Assembly: GCF_000972385.1 (NCBI RefSeq)
Contig: NZ_JXTE01000001.1
Coordinates: forward strand, 1-64,000
Length of the DNA: 64,000 bases
Source of the DNA: Streptomyces sp. WM6386
GTDB lineage: Bacteria; Actinomycetota; Actinomycetes; Streptomycetales; Streptomycetaceae
Direction: 5' to 3'
The notes under the pieces were generated by a model. That model was given only the letters and a program-made list of their open reading frames with translations, ran no database searches and had not been told where the DNA came from. This document shows, piece after piece, positions 52,318 through 61,898 of this stretch (its first letter is position 1; every line of letters starts with the position of its first letter). Both the position numbers and the translations under genes were made by a program.

Positions 52318-55300
52318 TCATCCACTGTCGATTTCGGTGCTGAACAAGGTGCCCGCCTCACGATGCCGGGCCTTCCGGGCTCCGGGAGCGACGGGAAGAA
52401 CCCCGGCCGTGGTCAGGTCAGTGACGGTCACGATGCCGCCGCTCAGGATGTCGGTGAGCAACTCGCTCTGCTCGGGTGCCAGGTCGGTGAGGCGGCGTAT
52501 GACGGAGAGCAGTTCGATCAGCTCGGTCGTCCACTCGTGCGGCCAGCTGTCGACGTGGATGTCGTCCAGTGGACTGGTCTTCTTACTGGTCGGGGATGCC
52601 TTGCGGTAGCCGAACCACTTGTTGAGGACGCCCATGCCGCCGACGTCGTATCGCCAGACGGCCTGAGGCACCGGAGCGAAGCGTGCCTCACCGATACGGA
52701 GGGTTTGGGTCTCTGCCTCATAACGCATGCGGTCGGGGAGCCCGTTGCCGATGTGGCTCAGGTACTTGACCTGACCGGGTTCGCCGGATGCGAATTCGAC
52801 GTTCCCGGGAGGGCGTCCCGCCGACAGCTCAGCGCAGCGCTCGCCGTATGTGGAGGCCCACAGCACTTGACGGCCCAGGGAGACGCCCTTTTCCCAGAGG
52901 GCCCGTTCCCGGGTGAGGGGGATGCGTACGCCGGGAGTGAGGAGTTCCTCGGTGAAGTGCTCGGTGAAGCCGCTGTGGCCGGCTAGGGCGATCGTGTAGG
53001 CGGCAAGATCTTCCACGGTGACCCGCTCTACCCCCAGGACATGTGCGAGATAAGGCAGCAGGGCGGCGGGGGTGTTGGCGGAGCCGTCGGGATGGAGGAT
53101 CGGTAGGACCCGACCGCCGCGGCCGTTGAAGTGGTGCGTATCGGGGAGCAGATGGGTCGCTACCACTGCGGCGCCTGAGTCGATGGCGTGGGACGACTGC
53201 TGGTTGAGGAAGATCTGCCCGGGTTGCAGGGAAGCCCAAAGGCCAGGCCTGGGGTAGTCAAGAACGCGGTTGTCGGCGATGAGGTGCTGACGATCGAAGC
53301 TGCGCAGTCCTATTCGTGTGAGTTCCGGCAGGGTCTCGGTCTCCTGACCGACGGGAAGCGGAGAGGCCGAGTGCCCTGGCAGCGGATCTCTTCTGTCTGT
53401 CAACGTCCGATCGCGAGTTTCCTTGAACAGCTTGCCCTTCTCGACGAGGTCAGTTTCCCGGATCAGCCGGGCCCATCTGCGCCGCAGTGTCTCGGCCGAA
53501 GGCGAACTCACCCAGGAACGGTTGGCCTTCGATCCCGGAGAGCCCCAGGGAAAAAGGTCGGAGAGTTCCGGGAACTCCTCCCAGCCCGAGCGAGTGGCCG
53601 GCGTGAAAGGACGAGGGCCTTCGGTGTGGGTGTCCCGCCAACCGTCGTCATCGAGGCAGATGCCCCTGAGCTGACGGAATTTGTCCTCCCGACGGCCGGT
53701 CACCTCCCGATAGTGGACACGGGCCCGATGCTGCGGCCCACGTACCGCGTCCGCCCGCCGGACGAAGATATGGATCGCCAGCGGTTGCGCGACTCCCGGG
53801 AAGACCCGACTCGGGACGGGCGCCCGCTGTCCCTCGGGCGAGAGATTGATGATCCATCCCTCGTCGCACGTACGGCGAAGGTAGTCGCGCATGCCGCGCC
53901 CACCGGGCCCGGTTGCCCATCCGGACGGGGTGATGAGGCAGACCACACCGTGCTGGTCCTCCGGATGAGCATCGAAGACCTTCCAGGTGGCCCAGCGCCA
54001 GAAGTACACGTACATGTTCTTGAGCATGTGCTCGTGACGACCGTTGTCCGGGTAACGGAACGCATCGAGTACCGGCGCTTCCTTGCCCGCAGGACGCTTC
54101 TCCACCCAGCCGCCGCGGCCTTCGGCCTTGTCGTCGTAGGGCGGGTTGGTGACGACGGCGGTGACCGGCGTGCGGGCCTTGATCTGGTTGGCGCGCCTGC
54201 GGGAGTCGGAGAGGGCTCCGTAGGTGGAGGCCAGGTGCTCCTCTTCCACGAAGGGGTTGTCCAGGGTGTCCGTGACGAAGAAGCTCAGCCCGTTCCGAGG
54301 CAGCGGCGCGCCGTACCGTTTGAGCATGTCGGAGGCACGGAGCTCGGCGACCGCGAACGGGCCCGTCTGAAGTTCGAAGCCGAACAGCCGCGAGGCCAGC
54401 CGGGAGATGGCGTCGCGGGCCATGGCCGGGCCGTGGCGGTCCGTCGCCTGCTCGGCCACCCGCTCGATGATGGTGTGGAGGAAGGTGCCCGTTCCCATGG
54501 CGGGGTCGACGATCTTCACCTCGTCCGCGCCGAATCCCTCCTCCTGGCCGAGCCGGGTCCGTACGACCTCCTCGGTGAGGCGGACCATCTCCTCCACGAT
54601 CTCGAGCGGCGTGTAGTACGAGCCGCTCTGCTGCCGCAGCGCCGGATCGTAGACGGTGAGGAAATGCTCGTAGAGGTGGAGGTACGCGTCCCGGTTCCCG
54701 GCTCGGATGACGTCCCACCGCACTTGGGCGATGGTCCGGGTCAGCAGGTCCAGTGTGACGGTGAAGCGTTCGTTGATGTTGTCCGTGAGCAGTTGGAGGG
54801 CCTTGCCCATCAGCCCGTGGTCGGCGTCGAGCAGGCGCCCGATCTCGTGGAAGGAGTTCGCTTCGAGCGGGATGCCCTCGGTACGCGCCAGCAGGAGTGC
54901 GAAGGTGATTGTCTGCGCGTATCCGTCGGCGAACGTGGCGTCGTCGGCGGTGGGAAAGAGCAACCGCCTCCAGTCGTTCTTGAGGCCGGTGAACGGTCGG
55001 GCGCGTACGTCGTCGTCGGGAGCTGACGAGCGTGCCTCGAAGTCCAGTTGCTCCAGGACGGTGGAGCGCAGTAGTCGGCACAGCGGCGCGATGTGGTGGA
55101 CGAGACGGGCGACTTGGGTGATCTTTGGCGGGGTCCAGCGCAGGAACTGTTTGAGCAGTGCGTCGAATGCGGCCGGGCTGCCGGGTGACAGCTTCTCGCC
55201 GGCGCTCTTGAGTGCTCCGTGGAAGAAGACAGTCTCGCCGAGCTGTTCGCCGTGGCGGAACAGACGCCATTCGGTACCGTTGGAATACAGGAGGTTGGGC

Positions 55301-55632
55301 AGGTCTCGCAGTTTCTCCCACTGCTCGCGATTGTGCTTCGAGAATGTTTCCGGATCCACCGACAGTCCGGGCTTCTTAAGCTCGATGTACCCGGTGATGT
55401 CGTGCCCGGACCGAACTGCGTAGTCAGGGCGAACACCCAGCTCAGGGATGCGATATTCGTCGTGCCACGAGACCTCTCGAAACTGATGACGTTCGCCCAC
55501 AGCCCTGAGCAACACTTCGAGAGGGGAGCGTATGGATGATTCCGGGCCGCCCCCGCCGGCCAGTTTCCGACGGCACTGTCGGCCGAAATCCGACACGGCG
55601 TCGCGTAACCAGCCATACGAGTCCTCAGACAT
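52318..55632 (-). CDS. Single-chain restriction-modification enzyme (type IIG / type ISP-like)
   Basis: A 1104-residue protein. The N-terminal nuclease has Asp70 (RPDYAVR) and Glu84-x-Lys86 (YIELKKPG), a PD-(D/E)XK site. The methylase region has VDPAMGTGTFLHT and VVTNPPYDDKA. The C-terminal 400 residues match the specificity part of type ISP enzymes (LLPDTHHFNGRGG; VWRYDVGGMGVLNKWFGYR). No helicase motifs were found, so it is closer to type IIG in layout. ATG 55632 follows GGGGGGATTC. It would methylate one strand and cut unmodified DNA by itself. Confidence 0.87.
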   Translation of the reverse strand: MSEDSYGWLRDAVSDFGRQCRRKLAGGGGPESSIRSPLEVLLRAVGERHQFREVSWHDEYRIPELGVRPDYAVRSGHDITGYIELKKPGLSVDPETFSKHNREQWEKLRDLPNLLYSNGTEWRLFRHGEQLGETVFFHGALKSAGEKLSPGSPAAFDALLKQFLRWTPPKITQVARLVHHIAPLCRLLRSTVLEQLDFEARSSAPDDDVRARPFTGLKNDWRRLLFPTADDATFADGYAQTITFALLLARTEGIPLEANSFHEIGRLLDADHGLMGKALQLLTDNINERFTVTLDLLTRTIAQVRWDVIRAGNRDAYLHLYEHFLTVYDPALRQQSGSYYTPLEIVEEMVRLTEEVVRTRLGQEEGFGADEVKIVDPAMGTGTFLHTIIERVAEQATDRHGPAMARDAISRLASRLFGFELQTGPFAVAELRASDMLKRYGAPLPRNGLSFFVTDTLDNPFVEEEHLASTYGALSDSRRRANQIKARTPVTAVVTNPPYDDKAEGRGGWVEKRPAGKEAPVLDAFRYPDNGRHEHMLKNMYVYFWRWATWKVFDAHPEDQHGVVCLITPSGWATGPGGRGMRDYLRRTCDEGWIINLSPEGQRAPVPSRVFPGVAQPLAIHIFVRRADAVRGPQHRARVHYREVTGRREDKFRQLRGICLDDDGWRDTHTEGPRPFTPATRSGWEEFPELSDLFPWGSPGSKANRSWVSSPSAETLRRRWARLIRETDLVEKGKLFKETRDRTLTDRRDPLPGHSASPLPVGQETETLPELTRIGLRSFDRQHLIADNRVLDYPRPGLWASLQPGQIFLNQQSSHAIDSGAAVVATHLLPDTHHFNGRGGRVLPILHPDGSANTPAALLPYLAHVLGVERVTVEDLAAYTIALAGHSGFTEHFTEELLTPGVRIPLTRERALWEKGVSLGRQVLWASTYGERCAELSAGRPPGNVEFASGEPGQVKYLSHIGNGLPDRMRYEAETQTLRIGEARFAPVPQAVWRYDVGGMGVLNKWFGYRKASPTSKKTSPLDDIHVDSWPHEWTTELIELLSVIRRLTDLAPEQSELLTDILSGGIVTVTDLTTAGVLPVAPGARKARHREAGTLFSTEIDSG

Positions 55633-55683
55633 GAATCCCCCCGGGGTCTGATGCGCCCCGGTTGTCCCTCCTCGGGGCATGCC

Positions 55684-55693
55684 ACATGCATGT
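55684..55693. repeat. Short palindrome upstream of the single-chain restriction enzyme
   Basis: ACATGCATGT, a perfect 10-base palindrome 52 bases upstream of the divergent restriction gene, in the 257-base region it shares with the DUF4132 gene. It may be an operator; nothing else is seen there. Confidence 0.25.
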
Positions 55694-55889
55694 CAGCCCG
55701 TCAAATGCAACGCGCGTAACTGATGGTGACGGAGCGGCAGCGCTCTGTCCATCCCTCTGTATGGCGCAGAGGTTCACGTCTGGCACCGATTCGGGCGGGC
55801 CCATCAGCGCAACGCCGGCGGCGCGGCGACCGGCGCATCGCCGGAGCAGACTTCACGGCGACAGGTTGAGGAAAGGAGGGAGGTGGTGC

Positions 55890-58301
55890 ATGGCGGCCCT
55901 GGAGACCTTCCTCCGGGGGCGAGACCGAGAGCCGGTTGCATTGTCAGTGCCGCCTGCCATGATCCTCGACATGCTCTACGACGACTTGGTCCGGGCGTTG
56001 ACCGACCCGGATTTCGAACTCGACGTCCAGGCCTCCGACCTGTCGGGACTCTCCGCCGAGGAGCTCGGCGAACTGCTCCCGGCGGTGCAGCGGGTCACGG
56101 TCGACGCGCCGACTCCGATGTGGCGTGTCAGCTCCGTGATCCGGCATGCGGCCGAGGGCCGGGAGCCGCGCTTCACACCGGACGCGTGCCGCCGGATGTT
56201 CGAGGCGCTCGTCGCGAAGAGCGGGGACCGTGAGGGGAGCGCGGTCAACGCCACCCCGGGCGTGGACGCGCTGCTGCGCTGCACGGGCCCGTGGCCCGAA
56301 CTCTCCGGACCCGCCCGCGGCTTGACGGGGGTGCTGTTGGAGCAGAAGCAACTACCGCACCCGTACACACTGCTCACCGTGGCGGGACTCGCGGGCGACG
56401 AGCCACTGCGCGCGGTCGCGGAACGGCTGGGCGAGGACAGGGGAGCCATTGCCATGGACGCCATCGACGTCGTCGTCACCGCGTTCACCCCGGCCGAACG
56501 GGCCGTGCTGGCCCAGGTCGACACCCTCAACACCTACTTCTCGCCGGACGCCGTACCGGACGTCTGGCAGAACCTCGCCGACATCCCGGCCTACGTCACC
56601 TTCACCCGCCGCGCCCTGGAAGCTGCCGCCGATCGCATCGCCGCCATCCAGTCCGGCGAGATCCCGTACTGGGCCGACAAGGCGTTCACGGCACGGGAGG
56701 TCGACGTCCTCGGGCAGGCGGCGCGGGTGGCGCTGTTGCGGGACGAGCCGTGGCTGCCTGGCGTGTTCGACCGCCTGGTGCCCGGTACGGCGGTCGCGCC
56801 CACGGCGGCGAAGACCGTGCCCTCGCAGGCGCTGCTGTACGAACTGGTCCGTGCCGCACGCGACTTCCCGACACCCGAACTGGTCACCGCCATCCGCACC
56901 GCACGCTCGGTCACCCGGCACGGCGGTGTGCCCAAGCAGCTCGACAAGCTGCTCAAGAAGGTCGAGGCGGCTCTGGCCCAGCGCACCGACGTGGCGCTGC
57001 GCCAGCCGAGACGGGGCTTCGGCGACGACGGCGTCCTGCGCAGGGAGGTGGGCGGGGGCTACGCGGCCGTCGTCACGGTCGCCGAGACCGTCGAGCTGAC
57101 CTGGGAGAAGGACGGCCGCCCGCTGCGCAGCGTCCCCGCACCGGTGCGCCGCGACCACGCCGACCTGGTCAAGGAGCTGCGGGATCTGGTGAAGCGGACG
57201 GACAACCAACTGGCCACGCTGGCGAGGGCGTTGGAGGGCGGCCTGGCCGTCGACGCCGTCCACCCCTACGGATGGTGGCGCACCGAGCTGGCCGGGCATC
57301 CGCTCGCCCGGTCCGTCGCACGCCGACTGATCTGGGAGGTCGAGACCGCTCCTGGCACCTGGCAGGCGGTTCTGCCGGTGACCGACGACCTCCCCGATGC
57401 GCCCGACGGCGCCTCCGTACGCCTGTGGCACCCGATCCGCGCCGACGCCGAGACCGTACGGGCCTGGCGGGACCGGCTGGTCGACGGGGAGATACAGCAG
57501 CCGTTCAAGCAGGCGTTCCGCGAGATCTACCGGCTCACGCCGGCCGAGGAGGAGACCCGCTTCCACTCCAACCGTTTCGCGGCGCATCTCGTCCACTACC
57601 GCCGGATGTTCGCGCTGTTCCGGGCCCGCGGCTGGACGAGCCGGCTGCTCGGGCCCTGGGACGGCGGCGACGGGGACGCGGCGGTGCGGACGCTGATAGC
57701 GGCGGAGTGGCGAGTCTGCTTCTCCCATGTCCTCGTGGACTGGACGGAGGAGCAGGACCTGGTGGCCTCGACCGACCGGGTCTGCTTCGAGCACCGCGTC
57801 GACGGCCAGTGGCGGCAGTCGCCGCTCGCCGAGGTCCCGCCCCCGGTGTTCAGCGAGGCCATGCGGGACGTGGACCTCTTCGTCGGCGTGACCTCGATCG
57901 CCGCCGACCCCGACTGGACCGCCGAGGGCCCGGCCCGGGCTTACTGGGAGCGGGCCGGTTTCGCCGACCTGACCGAGACCGCCGAGGCCCGCCGCGACGC
58001 CCTGCAGCGGATCCTGCCCCGCCTGAAGATCGCCGACCGCTGCACACTGGACGGCCGCTTCCTGGTCGTCCGCGGCGACCTGCGCACCTACCGCATCCAC
58101 CTCGGCTCGGCCAACATCCTGATGGAGCCCGACCACTCCTACCTGTGCATAGTCCCGGCCCGCGGCAAGGCCGGCGGCAGGGTGTTCCTGCCCTTCGAGG
58201 ACGATCGACTGACCCTCATCCTCAGCAAGGCGTTCCTGCTCGCCGCCGACACCGAGATCAGTGACGCCTCCATCCGTGCGCAGATCGACGGAGGCGTCTG
58301 A
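55890..58301 (+). CDS. DUF4132 domain protein
   Basis: An 803-residue cytoplasmic protein starting at ATG behind GAAAGGAGGG. The C-terminal 300 residues show the DUF4132 signature: VRLWHPI, QQPFKQAFREIYRLTPAEEE, HSNRFAAHLVHYRRMFALF, YRIHLGSANILMEPDHSYLC and FLPFEDDRLTLILSKAFLLA. The N-terminal 450 residues are helical repeats. Relatives include E. coli MolR/YehI-type proteins, whose function is not established. It lies at the edge of the restriction island; whether it belongs to it is unknown. Confidence 0.82.
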   Translation: MAALETFLRGRDREPVALSVPPAMILDMLYDDLVRALTDPDFELDVQASDLSGLSAEELGELLPAVQRVTVDAPTPMWRVSSVIRHAAEGREPRFTPDACRRMFEALVAKSGDREGSAVNATPGVDALLRCTGPWPELSGPARGLTGVLLEQKQLPHPYTLLTVAGLAGDEPLRAVAERLGEDRGAIAMDAIDVVVTAFTPAERAVLAQVDTLNTYFSPDAVPDVWQNLADIPAYVTFTRRALEAAADRIAAIQSGEIPYWADKAFTAREVDVLGQAARVALLRDEPWLPGVFDRLVPGTAVAPTAAKTVPSQALLYELVRAARDFPTPELVTAIRTARSVTRHGGVPKQLDKLLKKVEAALAQRTDVALRQPRRGFGDDGVLRREVGGGYAAVVTVAETVELTWEKDGRPLRSVPAPVRRDHADLVKELRDLVKRTDNQLATLARALEGGLAVDAVHPYGWWRTELAGHPLARSVARRLIWEVETAPGTWQAVLPVTDDLPDAPDGASVRLWHPIRADAETVRAWRDRLVDGEIQQPFKQAFREIYRLTPAEEETRFHSNRFAAHLVHYRRMFALFRARGWTSRLLGPWDGGDGDAAVRTLIAAEWRVCFSHVLVDWTEEQDLVASTDRVCFEHRVDGQWRQSPLAEVPPPVFSEAMRDVDLFVGVTSIAADPDWTAEGPARAYWERAGFADLTETAEARRDALQRILPRLKIADRCTLDGRFLVVRGDLRTYRIHLGSANILMEPDHSYLCIVPARGKAGGRVFLPFEDDRLTLILSKAFLLAADTEISDASIRAQIDGGV

Positions 58302-58319
58302 CGTCCGCCGGCGGACGTC
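58300..58319. terminator. Palindromic hairpin between convergent genes
   Basis: A perfect 20-base palindrome (GACGTCCGCC then its complement) immediately after the DUF4132 stop and just before the end of the convergent small gene. Confidence 0.55.
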
Positions 58320-58322
58320 CGG

Positions 58323-58715
58323 TCAGCAGTCCCGGAACTCCGGTGACTGGTTCAGGACCTGCGAGCGCAGCGACGTGAACTTCGTGTAGGTCTCGCTGTC
58401 CTGGGTGCCCGGGCGGAAGGCGGCCACGCGGTGGCAGTTCTGGAAGGCCAGGGCCACCCCGAAGTGCCGCTCCAGGCTGCCGCGGATCGCGTCGCTGGCC
58501 AGGGCCCGCAGCAGTTGGCCGCGCTCCTTCTCGGACGGCGGGGGCGTCTGGTTGTCGGTGAACTCGGCCTGGCCGTCGTGCAGTTCGGTGGCGAGGGAGG
58601 CGATGAGGTCGTAGGCGTAGGGGAGGGACGTGCGGACGGTGTCCACGAAGTCCTCCTCGCGGATGGCGCCCTGCTCGGCTTCGGCGAGGAGCTTCGGGGA
58701 GACGTCGAGAGACAT
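58323..58715 (-). CDS. Small helical partner of the CooC-like ATPase
   Basis: A 130-residue soluble helical protein (DFVDTVRTSLPYAYDLIASL; DAIRGSLERHFGVALAFQNC) with two Cys near the C-terminal half. It follows the CooC/MinD-like ATPase by 54 bases on the same strand. No catalytic motif is seen. It may be a client or cofactor protein of the ATPase. I do not recognise the family. Confidence 0.7.
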   Translation of the reverse strand: MSLDVSPKLLAEAEQGAIREEDFVDTVRTSLPYAYDLIASLATELHDGQAEFTDNQTPPPSEKERGQLLRALASDAIRGSLERHFGVALAFQNCHRVAAFRPGTQDSETYTKFTSLRSQVLNQSPEFRDC

Positions 58716-58769
58716 GAAGGTGCTTGTCCTGTCTGTGCGTTGAGTGGGGGGTGAGGGGGAGGGGGTGTG

Positions 58770-59711
58770 TCAGAGGAGGGAAGCGGGGCCAGGGACGAAG
58801 TCCGGGTCGACCTGGGAGGCGAGGTCCTCGCCCGCCCAGGCCCGGGCGTTGCGCAGATGGAACTCGACCGCGTGGCGGTGGAGGGCCGTCCAGTCGCGGG
58901 GGCGGGAGTCCACCGTCTCGCGCAGGACATTCAGAGCGTGGCGGTTGTGCGGTTCCAACTCGCCCTGCTCGCGGCCCTGTTCGGCGGCGCGGACCCAGGA
59001 GGACTGGACCAGGTGGGTCAGGAGGTCGTCCCCCACCTCCTCCTTGAGGAAGAGCAGATCGTCCTCGCCGGTCACCTTGTTGCCGATGACGCCGATCCGG
59101 ATCCCGAACTCCCGGGCGTGGTCCCGGTACTGGCGGTAGACCGAGACGCCCTTGCGCGTGGGTTCCGCGACCAGGAACGTCATGTCGAAGCGGGCGAACA
59201 GCCCCGACGCGAAGGCGTCCGCGCCGGCCGTCATGTCGACGACGACGTACTCGCCGGGTCCGTCGACCAGATGGCCCAGGTACAGCTCGACCGCGCCGAG
59301 TTTGGAGTGGTAGCAGGCCACGCCGAGGTCGCTCTCGTCGAACTCGCCCGTCACCATCAGCGGCACGTCACCCACGCGCCGGACATGCCGGGCGTGCAGC
59401 TCGTCGTCGCCGAGGAGAGTCAGCAGACGGGAGCCCCGGCCCGGTGGAGTGGTCTTGATCATGGCCTCGGGGGAAGCGATACGCGGGTTGGTGCCGCGCA
59501 GGAAGTCCTTGATCTCGGCGAGGTGGGCGCCGAGGGGTGGGGTGTCGAGCGGTGGACCGTCGTGACCCAGTGCCTCGGCCAGATGCTGGTTGATGTCCCC
59601 GTCCACCGCGAGCACCGGGGCGCCGGAGCGGGCCAGATGTCGGGAGAAGAGCGCCGACAGGGTGGTCTTGCCGCTGCCGCCCTTGCCGACGAAGGCGATG
59701 CGCATCAGCAT
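58770..59711 (-). CDS. CooC/MinD-like P-loop ATPase
   Basis: A 313-residue SIMIBI-class ATPase. The deviant Walker A FVGKGGSGKTTLSAL is near residue 8, Walker A' VLAVDGDINQHLAEAL follows, and VVVDMTAGADAFASGLF is the Walker B region. The closest known type is CooC, which loads nickel into CO dehydrogenase, with NIP7-like and ParA-like relatives. The ATG at 59711 has AAGGGCGGG; an ATG at 59705 is also possible. It is divergent from a GNAT/ABC/MFS operon with a Zur-box-like site between them, which hints at metal handling (inference). Confidence 0.82.
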   Translation of the reverse strand: MLMRIAFVGKGGSGKTTLSALFSRHLARSGAPVLAVDGDINQHLAEALGHDGPPLDTPPLGAHLAEIKDFLRGTNPRIASPEAMIKTTPPGRGSRLLTLLGDDELHARHVRRVGDVPLMVTGEFDESDLGVACYHSKLGAVELYLGHLVDGPGEYVVVDMTAGADAFASGLFARFDMTFLVAEPTRKGVSVYRQYRDHAREFGIRIGVIGNKVTGEDDLLFLKEEVGDDLLTHLVQSSWVRAAEQGREQGELEPHNRHALNVLRETVDSRPRDWTALHRHAVEFHLRNARAWAGEDLASQVDPDFVPGPASLL

Positions 59712-59739
59712 CCCGCCCTTGCCGCACGTAAGGCGTTTT

Positions 59740-59754
59740 TGAAAATGGATGTCA
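59740..59754. promoter_or_regulatory. Zur-box-like element between CooC-like ATPase and GNAT operon
   Basis: TGAAAATGGATGTCA matches 12 of 15 positions of the actinobacterial Zur consensus TGAAAATGATTTTCA. It is 29 bases upstream of the ATPase ATG and 109 bases from the GNAT start, in an AT-richer stretch. Function is untested. Confidence 0.45.
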
Positions 59755-59862
59755 TGTCGGTAGGTTTAAGGCGTGTTGTCGATCACTGTCAAATCGCCTG
59801 GTGGCCAACCTCCTCGCCGCCCGGTGATCAAAGCGGTTCGGCTTAATGCATATGATGTGCAA

Positions 59863-60399
59863 GTGCGCGACTACAGCATCAGGGCCGCGGGCCCGGACGA
59901 CCTCGACGGTGCCCGAGCGGTGATGCTCGACACCGTCTACCGCGACTTCGGTTCCGGCTATGCGCCCCGCTGGCACGGCGACATCATCGACCCGGCCGCC
60001 GCCTACCTGGTCCCCGAACGCCACACCCTCCTCGTGGCGCTCGACCCGCAAAGCGGCGAGGTCGTCGCCACCGGCGCCCTGGACTCCCGCGGCCCGGCCC
60101 ATCCGCCGAACCCGCTCCATGTCGCCGAGCGCTACCCCTCGGGGCGGACCGCACAACTGCGCCGCGTCTACGTGAGCCCCGAGCACCGCAGGCGCGGTCT
60201 CGCCCGCCGGCTGGTCGCGGAGCTGATGGAGTTCGCCGTCGCCGAGGGCGGCTACCGCTGCGTGTATCTGCACACCGACCCGGACGTCCCGGGCGCCGAG
60301 GCCTTCTGGCGATCCCTCGGCAAGCTCGTGCACGACGAGCGCGAGGACCCCGAGGGCGCGTCCGGCGTCCTGCACTTCGAGATCCCGATGGGGCGATGA
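59863..60399 (+). CDS. GNAT-family acetyltransferase
   Basis: A 178-residue enzyme with the GNAT acetyl-CoA loop VSPEHRRRGLARRLVAEL and flanking strands (AQLRRVYV; YRCVYLHTD). A -10-like TATGAT (59851-59856) ends seven bases before GTG 59863, consistent with a leaderless transcript; a GTG at 59857 is the alternative. It overlaps the solute-binding protein gene by ATGA. Substrate unknown; in metallophore-like loci such enzymes can modify small amines (speculative). Confidence 0.82.
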   Translation: MRDYSIRAAGPDDLDGARAVMLDTVYRDFGSGYAPRWHGDIIDPAAAYLVPERHTLLVALDPQSGEVVATGALDSRGPAHPPNPLHVAERYPSGRTAQLRRVYVSPEHRRRGLARRLVAELMEFAVAEGGYRCVYLHTDPDVPGAEAFWRSLGKLVHDEREDPEGASGVLHFEIPMGR

Positions 60400-61895
60400 C
60401 CCGAATGACCCGACCGCGCTTCCTCCTCGCCCTCCTTCTGGCCCCCGCCCTCACCGGCTGCTTCGCCTCCGACGGCTCGCGCGGCTCGTCCGACGACGTC
60501 GGTGACGGCTCCCGGCTGCGCGTCGCCCTCGCCTTCCCGCCGGCCGAGAACCTCTCGCCGTACGGCGCCGACGCCACCCTCCTCAGCCGCCTCGGCGTCA
60601 CCGAGGGCCTGACCGCCCTGGACGCCAACGGCGCCGCGGCCCCCGCGCTCGCCGCGTCCTGGACCCGCGAGAACGACCGCACCTGGCTGTTCACCCTGCG
60701 CGAGGCCACCTTCCAGGACGGCGCCGACGTCACCCCGGCCGCCGTCGCCACCGCCCTCACCCACGCCACCGAGGCCCGGCCGGCCCCCGCCGCTCTCTCC
60801 GGCATGACCCTCGCCGCGAAGGCCGAGGGCACCACCGGCGTCCGGGTCACCACGAAGAACCCCGACCCCGCACTGCCGCTGCGGCTGTCCAGCCCGAGCC
60901 TCGCCGTTCTCTCCGCGAAGGCCTACGGCAGGACGGACCGCGTCGACCCGATCGGCCACGCCACCGGCCCCTTCGAGCTCACCAAGGTCATGGGCGCCAC
61001 CGCCGCCACCCTCGACCGCTACGACGACTACTGGGGCGGCCGCGCCCAGGCCTCGGGCATCGACGTGAAGTTCGTCGCCGACGGCACCGCCCGTGCGAGC
61101 GCGCTCCGTACCGACCAGGTCGACCTCGCGGAGGCGATCCCCGTCGCCCAGGCCGTCACCCTCGACAAGGGCATCCGCAAGGCCACGGCCACGACCCGCA
61201 CCACGAGCCTGCTCCTCAACACCGAGTCGGACGTGTTCAAGGACGTCGGCCTCCGGGCCGCGGCCCGGCAGGCGGTCGACGCCTCCGCACTCGCCGAGGG
61301 CGTCTACGAGGGGTACGCCGACGCCGGCGCCGGCCTCTACGGACCCGCCGTGACCTGGGTCGAGGGCAAGCGGACCGCGCCGGCCGGCCGGGCGGAGGCC
61401 ACCGACCCGGACGGAGCCACGATCACCCTCGCGACGTACGACAACCGGCCCGAACTGCCCGAGGTCGCCCAGGTGTTGAAGCAGCAGCTGGAGAAGGCCG
61501 GGTTCGAGGTCGAGCTGGAGGTGCGCGAGTACTCGCGGCTGGAGAGCGATGTGCTGGAGGGCAGGTTCGACGCCTTCGTCGGTGCCCGCAACAGCCTCCT
61601 CGACACCGGCGACCCCGTCTCACTCCTGGCCAGCGACTTCACCTGCGACGGCAGCTACAACCTGGCGCTGCTGTGCGACAAGGACGTCGACAAGGCGGTG
61701 AAGAAGGCCGAGGGCATCGCCGACACCGCGAAGCGCCAGGACGCCGCCATGGCGGCCGAGGCGAAGATCCTCGGCACCGACGCCGTCGTCCCGCTCGTCC
61801 ACCAGCGCGTCATCACCGGCGTCGGCGCCCAGGTCGGCGGCGCCCTCCTCGACCCGTACGAGCGCACCCTCGTCGGCGTCGGCACCCGGCGCTGA
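60396..61895 (+). CDS. ABC transporter solute-binding lipoprotein, family 5 (peptide/nickel type)
   Basis: A 499-residue exported lipoprotein; signal peptide ends in a lipobox LTGC with Cys22. The mature part has the family-5 features LFTLREATFQDGADVTPAAV, LRAAARQAVDASALAEGVYE and a FVGARNSLLDTGDPVSLLAS stretch. Relatives bind peptides, nickel chelates or opine metallophores. It overlaps the GNAT gene and is followed by a 97-residue membrane remnant rather than by permeases and ATPases, so it lacks a local translocator. Confidence 0.88.
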   Translation: MTRMTRPRFLLALLLAPALTGCFASDGSRGSSDDVGDGSRLRVALAFPPAENLSPYGADATLLSRLGVTEGLTALDANGAAAPALAASWTRENDRTWLFTLREATFQDGADVTPAAVATALTHATEARPAPAALSGMTLAAKAEGTTGVRVTTKNPDPALPLRLSSPSLAVLSAKAYGRTDRVDPIGHATGPFELTKVMGATAATLDRYDDYWGGRAQASGIDVKFVADGTARASALRTDQVDLAEAIPVAQAVTLDKGIRKATATTRTTSLLLNTESDVFKDVGLRAAARQAVDASALAEGVYEGYADAGAGLYGPAVTWVEGKRTAPAGRAEATDPDGATITLATYDNRPELPEVAQVLKQQLEKAGFEVELEVREYSRLESDVLEGRFDAFVGARNSLLDTGDPVSLLASDFTCDGSYNLALLCDKDVDKAVKKAEGIADTAKRQDAAMAAEAKILGTDAVVPLVHQRVITGVGAQVGGALLDPYERTLVGVGTRR

Positions 61896-61898
61896 CGT

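Noticed and set aside
33057..55632. BREX/Pgl system, because a Ser/Thr kinase, methylases and a helicase are close together
   Set aside because: No PglZ phosphatase or PglY ATPase is present; the kinase is far shorter than PglW and the methylases do not resemble PglX.
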